A stretch of 64,000 nucleotides of DNA from Clostridium cellulovorans 743B (GTDB lineage: Bacteria; Bacillota; Clostridia; Clostridiales; Clostridiaceae): assembly GCF_000145275.1 (NCBI RefSeq), contig NC_014393.1, positions 1,550,001-1,614,000 on the forward strand, given 5' to 3'. Made by a program: the position numbers and the translations under genes. Numbering within the stretch: the stretch's first letter is position 1; each line of letters starts with the position of its first letter. This document shows, in pieces, positions 27,131 to 35,698 of the stretch. A model generated the notes under the pieces. It was not told the DNA's origin, made no database searches, and worked only from the letters and a program-made list of their open reading frames with translations.

Positions 27131-27583
27131 ATGAAAAGAGATGTTAAGAAAAGCTTAGAAAAAGTTGTAGATACTGTAGAGACTACAGCTAAAAAGACTG
27201 CAGAAAATCTTGAAACTGTTGCAAAGGAAGTGGGATCAGCAGCTAAGAAAACAGCTCAAGAGGTAATGGCAAATGACACGGTTAAAAAAGCAGTTAACAC
27301 TACAAAAGCAACTGCTAGTAAGGTGGCAAAAGAAGGGGAGGCTGCTGTTAAGAATACAGTTCAGAAGGTTGCAAAGAAAAAAGTATTGTCTGATGGGGAA
27401 TTTTATATACAGAGCTGCAATAATGAAATTTCTTATAATGACATAATGAAAAGTATAAGCAAAGAATTAGAAGAGATTGTTGACTTCGCTAAGGTTAAGG
27501 AATTTAAGGTATATTATAAGGTTGAGGAAAAAACTGCTTATTGTGTAGTAAATGGTACTGACACATATAAGGTTGCCTTCTGA
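27131..27583 (+). CDS. Alanine/lysine-rich helical protein with C-terminal DUF6465-like domain
   Basis: The first 85 residues are a basic helical stretch rich in Ala, Lys, Thr and Val (AAKKTAQEVMANDTVKKAVN), like histone- or LEA-type tails. The last 65 residues form a small compact domain, DGEFYIQSCNNEISYNDIM ... VKEFKVYYKVEEKTAYCVVN, which I associate with the clostridial DUF6465 family. The function is unknown; a nucleic-acid-associated role is possible from the basic tail. The leader AAGGGGGA is one of the G-rich SD sites that could pair with the C-rich small RNAs described at 48-62 kb. Confidence 0.65.
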   Translation: MKRDVKKSLEKVVDTVETTAKKTAENLETVAKEVGSAAKKTAQEVMANDTVKKAVNTTKATASKVAKEGEAAVKNTVQKVAKKKVLSDGEFYIQSCNNEISYNDIMKSISKELEEIVDFAKVKEFKVYYKVEEKTAYCVVNGTDTYKVAF

Positions 27584-27600
27584 CAACATAGAAATATTTA

Positions 27601-27647
27601 AGTCGCTTAAGAAAGGAAATAGTTGTCCTTTCTTAAGCGACTTTTTT
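27601..27647 (+). terminator. Intrinsic terminator
   Basis: AGTCGCTTAAGAAAGGA (27601-27617) pairs perfectly with TCCTTTCTTAAGCGACT (27626-27642) and runs into TTTTTT. Confidence 0.92.
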
Positions 27648-27750
27648 GCATAAATAATATATTTGTTAAACAGAAACTATTGTTAAATTGTGATTAAGCT
27701 TATATATCAAAGTTTTGAATTTTTATTCAAAGGAGATCTACAAAAAATAA

Positions 27751-28206
27751 TTATGAATTTATATAAAAAACCATTTTATTCAATTCTAAACCACTTGTTG
27801 GCGAAACTATAATCTCATCAGTATTAACGAACCCAAGCTTCTTATAAAAATCTACAGCATCAAGCCTTGAAAATAAAACCAATTTATCTAAGGATTTTTC
27901 ACGACATTCCTCTAATAAAGATTTTATTGTCTTATAGCCTATACCTGTCCCTCTATACTGATCCTTTACAAAAATACGCGAAAGCTTAGCAGTATCACCA
28001 TTAATATAAAGGCGAACATATCCAATGAGATTTTCACCTTCAAATGCACCATAGTGATAACTTTGTAGGTCTTCTTCTAGATCTTCTAGATAAGAATAAG
28101 GTGAATTAGTATGAGAATTAAAAAGCAGCCTAGATCTGCAATTGATAACTTCTTGGTAATACTTTGAAGTTGTAAAAGATTCTATAAAATTGAAATCTAT
28201 TGCCAT
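27751..28206 (-). CDS. GNAT family N-acetyltransferase
   Basis: The 151-residue single-domain protein has the acetyl-CoA loop in KDQYRGTGIGYKTIKSLLEE, preceded by the beta strand AKLSRIFV and followed by LVLFSRLDAVDFYKKLGFV, the standard GNAT motifs A and B. It is close to the ElaA/YjcF-like small GNATs. The substrate is unknown. A GGGGAGAG SD precedes the start on the minus strand. Confidence 0.85.
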   Translation of the reverse strand: MAIDFNFIESFTTSKYYQEVINCRSRLLFNSHTNSPYSYLEDLEEDLQSYHYGAFEGENLIGYVRLYINGDTAKLSRIFVKDQYRGTGIGYKTIKSLLEECREKSLDKLVLFSRLDAVDFYKKLGFVNTDEIIVSPTSGLELNKMVFYINS

Positions 28207-28247
28207 TTTAATCTCTCCCCATTTTTAAAACATAAACAGAGTTCTTT

Positions 28248-28364
28248 GTTTCAGGTGGAGTTTTACTCTATCTGAAACTTAGAAATCATTATCCAGGGAC
28301 GTAGTAGCCGTTAACTTCCACTTTGGAGAAGATGGGAGTGCTACGGATAGTAGTCATCGGATAA
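28248..28364 (+). ncRNA. Candidate structured non-coding RNA
   Basis: A 13-bp hairpin (28248-28260 with 28266-28278) is followed by nested stems: TTATCC/GGATAA (28289-28294 with 28359-28364), GTAGC/GCTAC (28304-28308 with 28340-28344), ACTTCC/GGGAGT (28314-28319 with 28334-28339) and a small hairpin inside. Three G-U pairs work only if the plus strand is transcribed; they would be A-C mismatches on the other strand. The sequence is less AT-rich than its surroundings. It looks like a conserved clostridial RNA class, possibly of the raiA type, but I cannot confirm a named family. It stands between the GNAT and KAP genes, divergent from the former. Confidence 0.55.
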
Positions 28365-28572
28365 AAATATAGTAACATAGAAACTTTAGATAGTAAAGGA
28401 ATAATTATGCAAGATATATTATAATTATTCAAGTTTGTTTAGCAGAGAAAATAAGGCTTATAATTATTTGTAGAACTTTTTTTAGTGAAAACATATGTTA
28501 TTGTAGAGAAATTTTCAAAGTAGCTTTAGATTCTCATTTTACTAATGAGATAGTATAGAGGGCGATTTTAAT

Positions 28573-30306
28573 ATGGGGATAATGTCGGAAACAATATTGA
28601 AAAGTGTAAACTATTATATATATATCTACCAAAATGCACTAATAGTTATTGGGGTAATAGGTAGCATATGGGCTATAGTAAGTAACTTTAAGAAGTATAG
28701 TTATAGAAGAGAATTTGCAATTTTCGTAAAGACAACTATTCTGATGTTCTTATCTTCGCTAATTCTTGAGGGGATAGGCATAGCTAGCATTACAGCAATT
28801 GAGGAAAAGATTTTTCATGATATTTCAGCAATGATGATAATAGGTTTTTTTATATTATTTGTTGTTGAGAAGCTATTCTTTTATAGAATAGATAATAAAG
28901 GTTATCATATTGAACAGGATTTTATAGGGTATCTAATTTATTTGGTATATTTTCTTATGGTCATTGCAATGGGTTATGGTCTAAAATATCTCTTATTCGC
29001 TTTATCTTGGCAGATAGTTTTAATAAGCCTTAGATTTAATATGAATACGAAGAAGGTAGAAGTGAAAAAGAAAGACAGGCTATATCCTTCTAGAAAAGAA
29101 CAACTAAAAACTGTGGAAAAGATAATTAATGAAAGCGAATATAAGAATTTTGCAATTGCAATAAGTGGTAAGTGGGGTACAGGAAAGTCTTTATTTCTTG
29201 AAGCTCTTATGGCAAGGACAGAAGAAAATTCAAACTATTGTATCTATATAAAACCAATGATAACAGATACAAGAGAAACTTTAATTAGTGAGTTTCAAAA
29301 GCGTTTATCGAACATTATGATAAAAAATGGGATATATTGTGGTAGATATAGTGCTCTTGAAAGTTACTTTAAGGAAGTACTAGGACTTCTAACTGTTAGC
29401 GGTAAGGCTTCTATAGTGAGTTTGATAAAGGGAGTAGAAGAGAGTAAATCTTATAGGGATTTTAAGGAGGAGGTTCAGAGGGATATTGATGCGTTACTTT
29501 CTGAATCTAATAAACTTGTGGTAGTTATTGATGACTTTGATAGAATAGACGAAAAAAAACAATTAGATGTGCTGACCTTTATAAAGGAAGTAATTGATTT
29601 TAAAGGCTGTATTGTTATATTTGCTTTTGATTATAACAATATTACTGATACTAAATTTATTACTGCTGAATATTTAGAAAAATTTATAGCAACAAAGATT
29701 AATTTGATTAATGTTTCCTTTGATGAATTGATAAATTATCACAGAGATGAAGGACTTTCGGTTGATAATATTAAAAGTAAGTATGTTAAGGATATTTTAA
29801 CTAATATATATGATAATTCTATTGACTATTTTAATGAACAATATGAGTATTTTGTTCAGGCGATTAATAAAAATCATGAAGTTTATTTAATAAATGATGA
29901 TTATGAAACGCAGCTAGTAGAGTTTAAGATACGTTTAAGAGATAGTATTGATAATTCAGTAAGAGTTATACACTTTCTTAAGGAAATTTTAACTTCTCTT
30001 ATAACTATAGAAGCTACCAACAATCAAGATAAAAGCATAGAGAATTTTTTTTTAGCAGAGGAAGTAGCTAAGCTAGTTTTTACTGTGAATTTTATAAAGG
30101 TATTTCAGAGGAAGATATACGATGAAAAGATTGAAGTTCAGGGAATGAAAACTTATCTAGAAAGTAATACTAGCAAGTTTAAATCTATAGATGAAGCTTA
30201 TGTAAGAATTCTTCTTAGTCAAGTACTGATTTGTAATGATGATAATAAGGATATGAATGCTAAGAAACGTTGTGTTTCTTTGGCAACAAAATTTATGAAG
30301 ATATAG
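28573..30306 (+). CDS. KAP family P-loop NTPase, membrane-anchored
   Basis: Of 577 residues, the first 160 hold four or five membrane segments, and the NTPase domain follows. Walker A is GKWGTGKS (199-206), and Walker B is in LVVVIDDFDRID (about 316-326), followed by FAFDYNNI as in KAP proteins. KAP NTPases are membrane-linked, STAND-like ATPases; in bacteria many sit in defence or plasmid-linked islands, but others are chromosomal with no known role. Nothing nearby suggests a defence system, so a function is not assigned. It lies 80 bases before the nucleotidyltransferase gene. Confidence 0.85.
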   Translation: MGIMSETILKSVNYYIYIYQNALIVIGVIGSIWAIVSNFKKYSYRREFAIFVKTTILMFLSSLILEGIGIASITAIEEKIFHDISAMMIIGFFILFVVEKLFFYRIDNKGYHIEQDFIGYLIYLVYFLMVIAMGYGLKYLLFALSWQIVLISLRFNMNTKKVEVKKKDRLYPSRKEQLKTVEKIINESEYKNFAIAISGKWGTGKSLFLEALMARTEENSNYCIYIKPMITDTRETLISEFQKRLSNIMIKNGIYCGRYSALESYFKEVLGLLTVSGKASIVSLIKGVEESKSYRDFKEEVQRDIDALLSESNKLVVVIDDFDRIDEKKQLDVLTFIKEVIDFKGCIVIFAFDYNNITDTKFITAEYLEKFIATKINLINVSFDELINYHRDEGLSVDNIKSKYVKDILTNIYDNSIDYFNEQYEYFVQAINKNHEVYLINDDYETQLVEFKIRLRDSIDNSVRVIHFLKEILTSLITIEATNNQDKSIENFFLAEEVAKLVFTVNFIKVFQRKIYDEKIEVQGMKTYLESNTSKFKSIDEAYVRILLSQVLICNDDNKDMNAKKRCVSLATKFMKI

Positions 30307-30343
30307 ATGTTGAATTTATAAATTTCTTGTCAATAGAAAAAGG

Positions 30344-30378
30344 CCTCTATCATATAATGTTAATAGTAATGATAGAGG
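30344..30378 (+). promoter_or_regulatory. Hairpin sequestering the SD of the mannose-1-phosphate guanylyltransferase
   Basis: CCTCTATCAT (30344-30353) pairs perfectly with ATGATAGAGG (30369-30378) around a 15-base loop. The 3' arm contains GAGG of the GAGGTG SD that serves the TTG start at 30387. The hairpin would hide the SD. A modest T run follows, so it might instead be a weak terminator of the KAP gene. Confidence 0.5.
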
Positions 30379-30386
30379 TGATATTT

Positions 30387-31454
30387 TTGTTATATGCACT
30401 AATACTCGCTGGGGGAAAGGGTACTAGGTTATATCCTTTATCGCGAGAAGAGAATCCAAAGCAATTTTTAGAGATAATTAACGATAAAAGTTTTTTAAGA
30501 AATACTGTAGATAGAATTCTGAAGCTTATACCAAAGGAAAATATATATGTAGTCACTAATGAAGCCTATAAGGAAAAAATATATTCTAACCTTAAGGAAT
30601 TGCCAAAGGAGAACATATTTATTGAGCCATCAAATAAAGAAACTGCTACATGTATAGGATTATCTGCGGTGAAGCTATTAAAAAAAGACAAGGAAGCAGT
30701 TATGTTGGTGCTACCATCAGATCATTATATAGATAAAGAAGATGAGTTTCTTGAGACGGTAAAACAAGGGGTTAATATAGCGGAAAGAAAACGTGGACTT
30801 GTAACCATAGGTATAAATCCTACAAGACCAGAAACTGGTTATGGATATATCGAGATGGGACAAAGAGTGCCTTCAGCAATTCCAAGTTACAAGGTAAATA
30901 GATTTGTTGAAAAACCAAATTTAGAAGTGGCACAAGATTTTTTAGCTAAAGGAACCTATCTATGGAATAGTGGTATGTTTATTTGGAAAGCCGACGTGTT
31001 CTTAAGAGAAATGGAGAAATATTTGCCTAAAATGTATAAAGCATTGATGGAGATATATCAAGTTGCTGGTACTGAAGCAGAAGATGAAACCATAGAAATT
31101 CAATACAACGTAATTGATGGTATTTCTGTAGACTTTGGCATAATGCAGAAAACTCGAAAAGCTTATGTTGTAAAAAGCGAATTTGGTTGGGATGATATTG
31201 GAAGTTTTAAGGCATTATCAAGATTCTTGAAGGATGAGCAAGGAAATAAAGCTCAAGGAAATACATTTCTTTATAGTTGTGAAAATTGTAGCGTTTTTGG
31301 AGAAAAAAAGTTGATCATTGGATTTGGAATAAGTGATTTAGTGATTGTAGATTCTGGAGATGTGATTCTTATTATGGATAAAAACAAGGACCAAGAAATT
31401 AAGCAATTAGTTAAGGGCATCAAAGATAAAGAGGGGTTAAATAATTATCTCTAA
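30387..31454 (+). CDS. Mannose-1-phosphate guanylyltransferase
   Basis: It makes GDP-mannose from mannose-1-phosphate and GTP for surface glycans. The nucleotide-binding signature LILAGGKGTRLYPLSREENP opens the protein, followed by the usual PSDHYI, FVEKPNLE, WNSGMFIWKADVFL and FGWDDIGSF. I chose TTG 30387 because GAGGTG (30375-30380) is 6 bases away and the resulting 355 residues match ManC-type enzymes without the C-terminal isomerase; the frame upstream overlaps the KAP gene and is not conserved-looking. Its SD lies in a hairpin. No other GDP-mannose gene is nearby. Confidence 0.9.
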   Translation: MLYALILAGGKGTRLYPLSREENPKQFLEIINDKSFLRNTVDRILKLIPKENIYVVTNEAYKEKIYSNLKELPKENIFIEPSNKETATCIGLSAVKLLKKDKEAVMLVLPSDHYIDKEDEFLETVKQGVNIAERKRGLVTIGINPTRPETGYGYIEMGQRVPSAIPSYKVNRFVEKPNLEVAQDFLAKGTYLWNSGMFIWKADVFLREMEKYLPKMYKALMEIYQVAGTEAEDETIEIQYNVIDGISVDFGIMQKTRKAYVVKSEFGWDDIGSFKALSRFLKDEQGNKAQGNTFLYSCENCSVFGEKKLIIGFGISDLVIVDSGDVILIMDKNKDQEIKQLVKGIKDKEGLNNYL

Positions 31455-31533
31455 TATAAAAGTCTGGTATAGTATCATACAACTGCTCACTAGTTACATT
31501 ATTAAATAATTATCTGTAATATAAAAGTGGTAT
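31437..31533 (+). repeat. Direct duplication of the 3' end of the guanylyltransferase gene
   Basis: A 34-base stretch spanning the last codons and stop (31437-31470) recurs at 31502-31533 with one substitution and a two-base gap, offset by 65 bases. It preserves the LNNYL-stop coding bases, so a local tandem duplication copied the gene's end. Confidence 0.7.
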
Positions 31534-31553
31534 GAAGATTGATTCATACCACT
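31516..31553 (-). terminator. Terminator of the first L,D-transpeptidase gene
   Basis: AGTGGTATGAA (31526-31536) and TTCATACCACT (31543-31553) form an 11-bp stem. Read on the minus strand, downstream of the gene at 31612, it is followed by CTTTTATATTA. Confidence 0.7.
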
Positions 31554-31611
31554 AAAAATTTAGAACTATTAATGCTTTAGCTTTATATATTTATAGTTTT
31601 CCAGTTAACCA

Positions 31612-32976
31612 CTAGTAAATAACAACAGGAGTTCCAGCATCGATATTCTCAAAAATTGTTTGAACTGCTCCGTATGGGGTATTAATGCAGCCATGAGAGC
31701 CATCGTAGGTATAGATATTCCCACCAAAAGCAGAGCGCCAAGTTGCATCATGAATTCCTACACCGTCCCAAGTAAGTGGCATCCAATAGGATACAGGAGC
31801 AGCATAACCAGGACCACGTAGAATCGCAGGAGATTCTTTATACAATACATAATGGACACCTACTGGTGTATCATGAACACCATCAGTAGTTCCAGTTACA
31901 ACATCAGTATCGACAACTAAAGACCCATTTTTATAAAACCACATATGTTGAGCAGCTTTATTTACTTCTACATAGGTATTTCCTATATCATTAGAACTGT
32001 TTGTAATTCCTGTACCTTCAATAAGAGGAGCTCTTGAAATAGGGTTACCTTGTGATAATAAATTGTATAATTCCTCAGTTTCTGAATCAGTTAATATGTA
32101 AAAACCATAAAGGCCTCCACTGACATTTATAACTCCATTGGTTGTACTTTGAAAACTTCTTGTACTTCCACAAGTATTATATTTATTCCCTAAGGCTACG
32201 ATATAAGTTCTAATTTTTTCTTTATCAAAATCTACATTAGTTCCATTAAAGGTGAGCCATGACATTTTATCAGCAGTTGATACTGTTTCAACCCTTGTAC
32301 CAAATAAATAATCAACTTTTATATCTTTCATTTTATTTGCTTTTGTTAAAGATGCTATAAGATTAGCATTATTTTTCAAAATTGAAGGTTTGATATAGCA
32401 ATCTGCTATATCTATATTAGTTGTATCATTTAGAATAGATTCTTTAATTTTATCAGTGGCTGATTTTACATCTATAGTGTTACCATAAATTTCTTCTATA
32501 ATAGTGAAGCTGTCGTTTGTTTTATCTATATATGCATCTTGAGAAGTGGTTCTAGTACCTTGATTAAGGTTAATCTTGCTTAAATATGTATTAAAAGCTT
32601 CATCATTAAAAATAACATTGCTCAATTTATCATATTTATCTTTCCTACCTAGGGAATTTATAAACCATCCTAGTGAATTTTGATTATCTAAAATGTTTTT
32701 CAATTGGTCAGTAAAATCACGATTTAGACCTATTTCAGAAGCACTGAAGGAGAAGTTTTCAACATCATTTTCTTTTACGGAATAAGTTGTATTTGAAAGT
32801 TTATCTCTAAGTAGTGAATTTGCTTCCTCTGGTGTTTTTGAACTGCAGTTGATTCCATATATTGTGGTATTAGGTAAGAGTTTGTTGTTAAAATATACTA
32901 CGTTTCTTATGTATATGCCTATAAGAATTAATGATGCCGCAGCGATTACGGATAATAAAGCTTTTTTATGTTTCAT
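31612..32976 (-). CDS. L,D-transpeptidase (YkuD domain) with peptidoglycan-binding region
   Basis: It probably makes 3-3 crosslinks in peptidoglycan outside the cell. The 454-residue protein starts with a membrane anchor (about 7-25), then two repeated PG_binding_4/VanW-like segments (to about 300), and ends with a YkuD domain: VNKAAQHMWFYKNG, DTPVGVHYVLYKESP, then GVGIHDATWRS and the catalytic SHGCIN (His428, Cys430). It is a close paralogue of the next gene on the same strand, but each has its own SD and terminator. No beta-lactam resistance link can be read from sequence. Confidence 0.93.
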   Translation of the reverse strand: MKHKKALLSVIAAASLILIGIYIRNVVYFNNKLLPNTTIYGINCSSKTPEEANSLLRDKLSNTTYSVKENDVENFSFSASEIGLNRDFTDQLKNILDNQNSLGWFINSLGRKDKYDKLSNVIFNDEAFNTYLSKINLNQGTRTTSQDAYIDKTNDSFTIIEEIYGNTIDVKSATDKIKESILNDTTNIDIADCYIKPSILKNNANLIASLTKANKMKDIKVDYLFGTRVETVSTADKMSWLTFNGTNVDFDKEKIRTYIVALGNKYNTCGSTRSFQSTTNGVINVSGGLYGFYILTDSETEELYNLLSQGNPISRAPLIEGTGITNSSNDIGNTYVEVNKAAQHMWFYKNGSLVVDTDVVTGTTDGVHDTPVGVHYVLYKESPAILRGPGYAAPVSYWMPLTWDGVGIHDATWRSAFGGNIYTYDGSHGCINTPYGAVQTIFENIDAGTPVVIY

Positions 32977-33048
32977 TTAAGCTTTCCCCCCTTAAGATTT
33001 TATTTACACAATGATTAATATGAAGGGGGGAATAAAAAAAGAACATAA

Positions 33049-33078
33049 AAAAACTAGGAAGTATAATTCCTAGTTTTT
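33049..33078 (-). terminator. Terminator of the second L,D-transpeptidase gene
   Basis: AAAAACTAGGAA (33049-33060) and TTCCTAGTTTTT (33067-33078) form a perfect 12-bp stem around GTATAA; on the minus strand the 3' arm ends in Ts. Confidence 0.85.
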
Positions 33079-33086
33079 ATGGAAAA

Positions 33087-34457
33087 TTAGAATACTATTA
33101 CAGGTGTTCCTATTTCTACGTTTTCATATATAGTTTTTGCAAGGATTAATGGTGAATTAATACATCCATGAGAGCCGTTTGTTAAGTATGTGTTTTTACC
33201 AAATTCAGCTGGATTTCTCCAAATAGCATCATGGATTCCAACGCCTGTCCATTCTATAGGCATCCAATATTCAACACGAGTTTCATAATCTTGACCTTTA
33301 AGAATTGAAGGTGATTCTTTGCTCCATACATAGTGAACTCCTTTAGGAGTATCATGACCGTTAGAAGCATTACCAGTAACTACGTCACCTTCTACCAAAA
33401 GGGCTCCATTTTTATAAAACCAAAGGTGTTGATTTAATATATCTACCTCGATATATGTACTACCTATATCGTTATCTTCATTCTTTATTATTGTGCCATC
33501 ATAATTAGGCACTCTTGAAATGTCATTACCTTCAAGAAGTTGATTATAGAGTTCTTCTGTCTCAGATTCTGTTAGTATGTACCAGCCATAGACACCGCCA
33601 GTTACATTTACTACGCCTCTTCTTGTAGATTTAAAGGATCTAGTACTACCATAAGTGTCATATTTTTGGGCTAAAGAAACTACATAATTATTCACTTTTG
33701 ATTTATCAAAATATACGTCGTTTCCATCATAGGTTATCATGTCCATTTTATTTACATCAGATGCAACTTCTCTTCGAGTTCCAAATTTATATTCTATATT
33801 AATCTTTTTTAAATCATTGGCCTTTGCTGCTAGAGAAATAAGTTTTTCATCATTTTTTGTTACTTTAGGCTTCTCATAACAATCAGATATATCGATTGTA
33901 TCAGCCCCATTTTTTATGTTTTCTTTAATCTTATTTATAGCAGTTTCAACATTAAGTGTATTTCCATAGACTTCTTCTGTAATAATAAAATTAGTATTAT
34001 TCCTATTTAAAAATGCATCATTAGACTGAAGTCTATTCCCTTTATTTAAATTTACTGAACTAAAATAAGTATTAAAAGCGTCTTCGTTAAAAAGAAGATT
34101 TGATGTTTCTTCATCAAGTGCCTTTTTAGAAATTAGACCTAATGGCCATGTAAGGGAATTTTGTTTTTCTCTTACTTGCGATAATTCATTAGTAAGATCA
34201 CGGTCTAATCCGATATTAGAACCGGTAAATGATAATGACTCACTAGTACCTTCCAAAATGGAAAACTTAGTATTCTTGTGTTTGTCCATTAATAATTGAT
34301 TAACTTCATCAATGGTTTTATAACTGCAATCTATTCCTTCAATATTAGTGCCAGGCAATAGCTTGTCCCTGAGGTATAAAGCATTTGCAAGATAAATTCC
34401 AAAGAGTATTAGTGCGACTGAAGCAGCTGACCCAATTATAATTTTTTTGCGATTCAT
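33087..34457 (-). CDS. L,D-transpeptidase (YkuD domain), tandem paralogue
   Basis: Same layout as the gene at 31612: N-terminal anchor (about 8-26, IIIGSAASVALILFGIYLAN), PG_binding_4-like region, and YkuD domain with DTPKGVHYVWSKESP, GVGIHDAIWR and catalytic SHGCINSP (His430, Cys432). The 456 residues align with the paralogue over their whole length, so the pair is a gene duplication. A strong AAAGGAGG SD precedes the start on the minus strand. Confidence 0.93.
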   Translation of the reverse strand: MNRKKIIIGSAASVALILFGIYLANALYLRDKLLPGTNIEGIDCSYKTIDEVNQLLMDKHKNTKFSILEGTSESLSFTGSNIGLDRDLTNELSQVREKQNSLTWPLGLISKKALDEETSNLLFNEDAFNTYFSSVNLNKGNRLQSNDAFLNRNNTNFIITEEVYGNTLNVETAINKIKENIKNGADTIDISDCYEKPKVTKNDEKLISLAAKANDLKKINIEYKFGTRREVASDVNKMDMITYDGNDVYFDKSKVNNYVVSLAQKYDTYGSTRSFKSTRRGVVNVTGGVYGWYILTESETEELYNQLLEGNDISRVPNYDGTIIKNEDNDIGSTYIEVDILNQHLWFYKNGALLVEGDVVTGNASNGHDTPKGVHYVWSKESPSILKGQDYETRVEYWMPIEWTGVGIHDAIWRNPAEFGKNTYLTNGSHGCINSPLILAKTIYENVEIGTPVIVF

Positions 34458-35002
34458 TCAAGAAAGACCTCCTTTATTAGTATATTATAATCCTTATTGG
34501 TTCAATATGCTAGTAAATATCTTAAGCTTTAGATATTTTTGATAATACATATACAGCAGAAAGAACTAAGTATTTATTGAATCTAACTTATTATCGAAAG
34601 AATATATATTTTTATTAGTAGAAAATTATATATGGGCCAATAAAGAATTCTCACAAGTTGTACTTATCTTTCAATATATCTATAGACTTCTAATATAGTT
34701 TCAATATACATTATCGTGTTTATTATAAAAAAAATAAAAGGATTTGCACGAATTTCAAAAACCAATAATTACCATAATATACTGGATTATATCATGAAAG
34801 ATTATTGTTTTAAAGATTTTGTTGCAAATATTTATATAAAATTTATAAATGTTAGAGTCTATACAAATGAAAAAAAATGTAGTATTGGGATGTTGTAGTG
34901 AATGATTGTGAAGGTGGGAACGCGTTCTAGCGTATAATTCAAGAATGCCATGTTTTAGGTATTGCTATAATAAAAAAATGAAGAAGGATGCAATATGATG
35001 GT
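34458..35002. other. Intergenic region between transpeptidase and CpsD genes, no gene seen
   Basis: These 545 bases are very AT-rich. A 60-codon frame at 34716-34898 has no SD and random composition. A short direct repeat TTTCAATATA occurs near 34670 and 34699, and GAACGCGTTC at 34918-34927 is a small palindrome. The promoter of the second transpeptidase should lie at the left end. Confidence 0.5.
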
Positions 35003-35689
35003 TTATTCATCATCATCTTCTTCACTGTAATAGTATGAATAGTTTTCTTCAATTTTTGGGGGTTTTGGAACCTTTGTGATAACTACTCCTAAAGTATTTG
35101 CATTGACTGAATCTAATGTTTTTTTTGCTTTAACTAGAGCCTTTTTTTCTGTCTTTCCGTAGCAAGTTACAAGAAGAACTCCATCTACTTGGTTTGCAAG
35201 AAGTTGAGAATCTGTAACTAGGAGAATAGGTGGTCCATCTATAATTACCATATCAAAATTATTTTCTACAAGATCGATAAGCTTGGACATTTTTTTTGAA
35301 CCAATAAGCTGATGAGAGTTAGTTTCTATTTTTCCTCCACACAGAATATGAAGATTATCAACTTCAGTTTCTTGAATCGCATCCATTAGATCACATTGAT
35401 TTGTTAAAACTGTTGTCAATCCTGTCTTATTAGGAAGAGAAAAAAGTTTATGGATATATGGTTTTCGGATATCAGAATCGATTATCAAAACTTTTCTTCC
35501 AGATTGTGCAACAGTAATAGCTAAATTAGCGGTAGTGGTACTTTTTCCTTCAGCTTTAGAAGCAGAGGTTACTAAAAGGGTACGAATATCATTATCTATA
35601 TTTACAAATTGTAATTTTGTTTTTAGGGTTCTATATATTTCGGAAGTTATAGAGTCTGGATCTCTATATGTAATTAGGGATTTAAACAT
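35003..35689 (-). CDS. CpsD/CapB-type bacterial tyrosine kinase
   Basis: A cytoplasmic BY-kinase that autophosphorylates on a C-terminal tyrosine cluster and controls polysaccharide chain assembly with a CpsC partner. The 228-residue protein has Walker A SASKAEGKST (about 42-51), Walker A' KVLIIDSDIRKP (about 69-80), Walker B VIIDGPPI and the tail ENYSYYYSEEDDDE with four tyrosines. It lies 9 bases after the CpsC-like gene. No polymerase, flippase or glycosyltransferase is adjacent, so the pair is an orphan. Confidence 0.93.
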   Translation of the reverse strand: MFKSLITYRDPDSITSEIYRTLKTKLQFVNIDNDIRTLLVTSASKAEGKSTTTANLAITVAQSGRKVLIIDSDIRKPYIHKLFSLPNKTGLTTVLTNQCDLMDAIQETEVDNLHILCGGKIETNSHQLIGSKKMSKLIDLVENNFDMVIIDGPPILLVTDSQLLANQVDGVLLVTCYGKTEKKALVKAKKTLDSVNANTLGVVITKVPKPPKIEENYSYYYSEEDDDE

Positions 35690-35698
35690 TGTACACCT

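Noticed and set aside
28573..31454. Anti-phage island around the KAP NTPase
   Set aside because: No nuclease, toxin, integrase or other defence gene is adjacent; the neighbours are metabolic and wall genes.
34716..34898. 60-codon plus-strand frame
   Set aside because: No SD, AT-driven composition, no recognisable motif.
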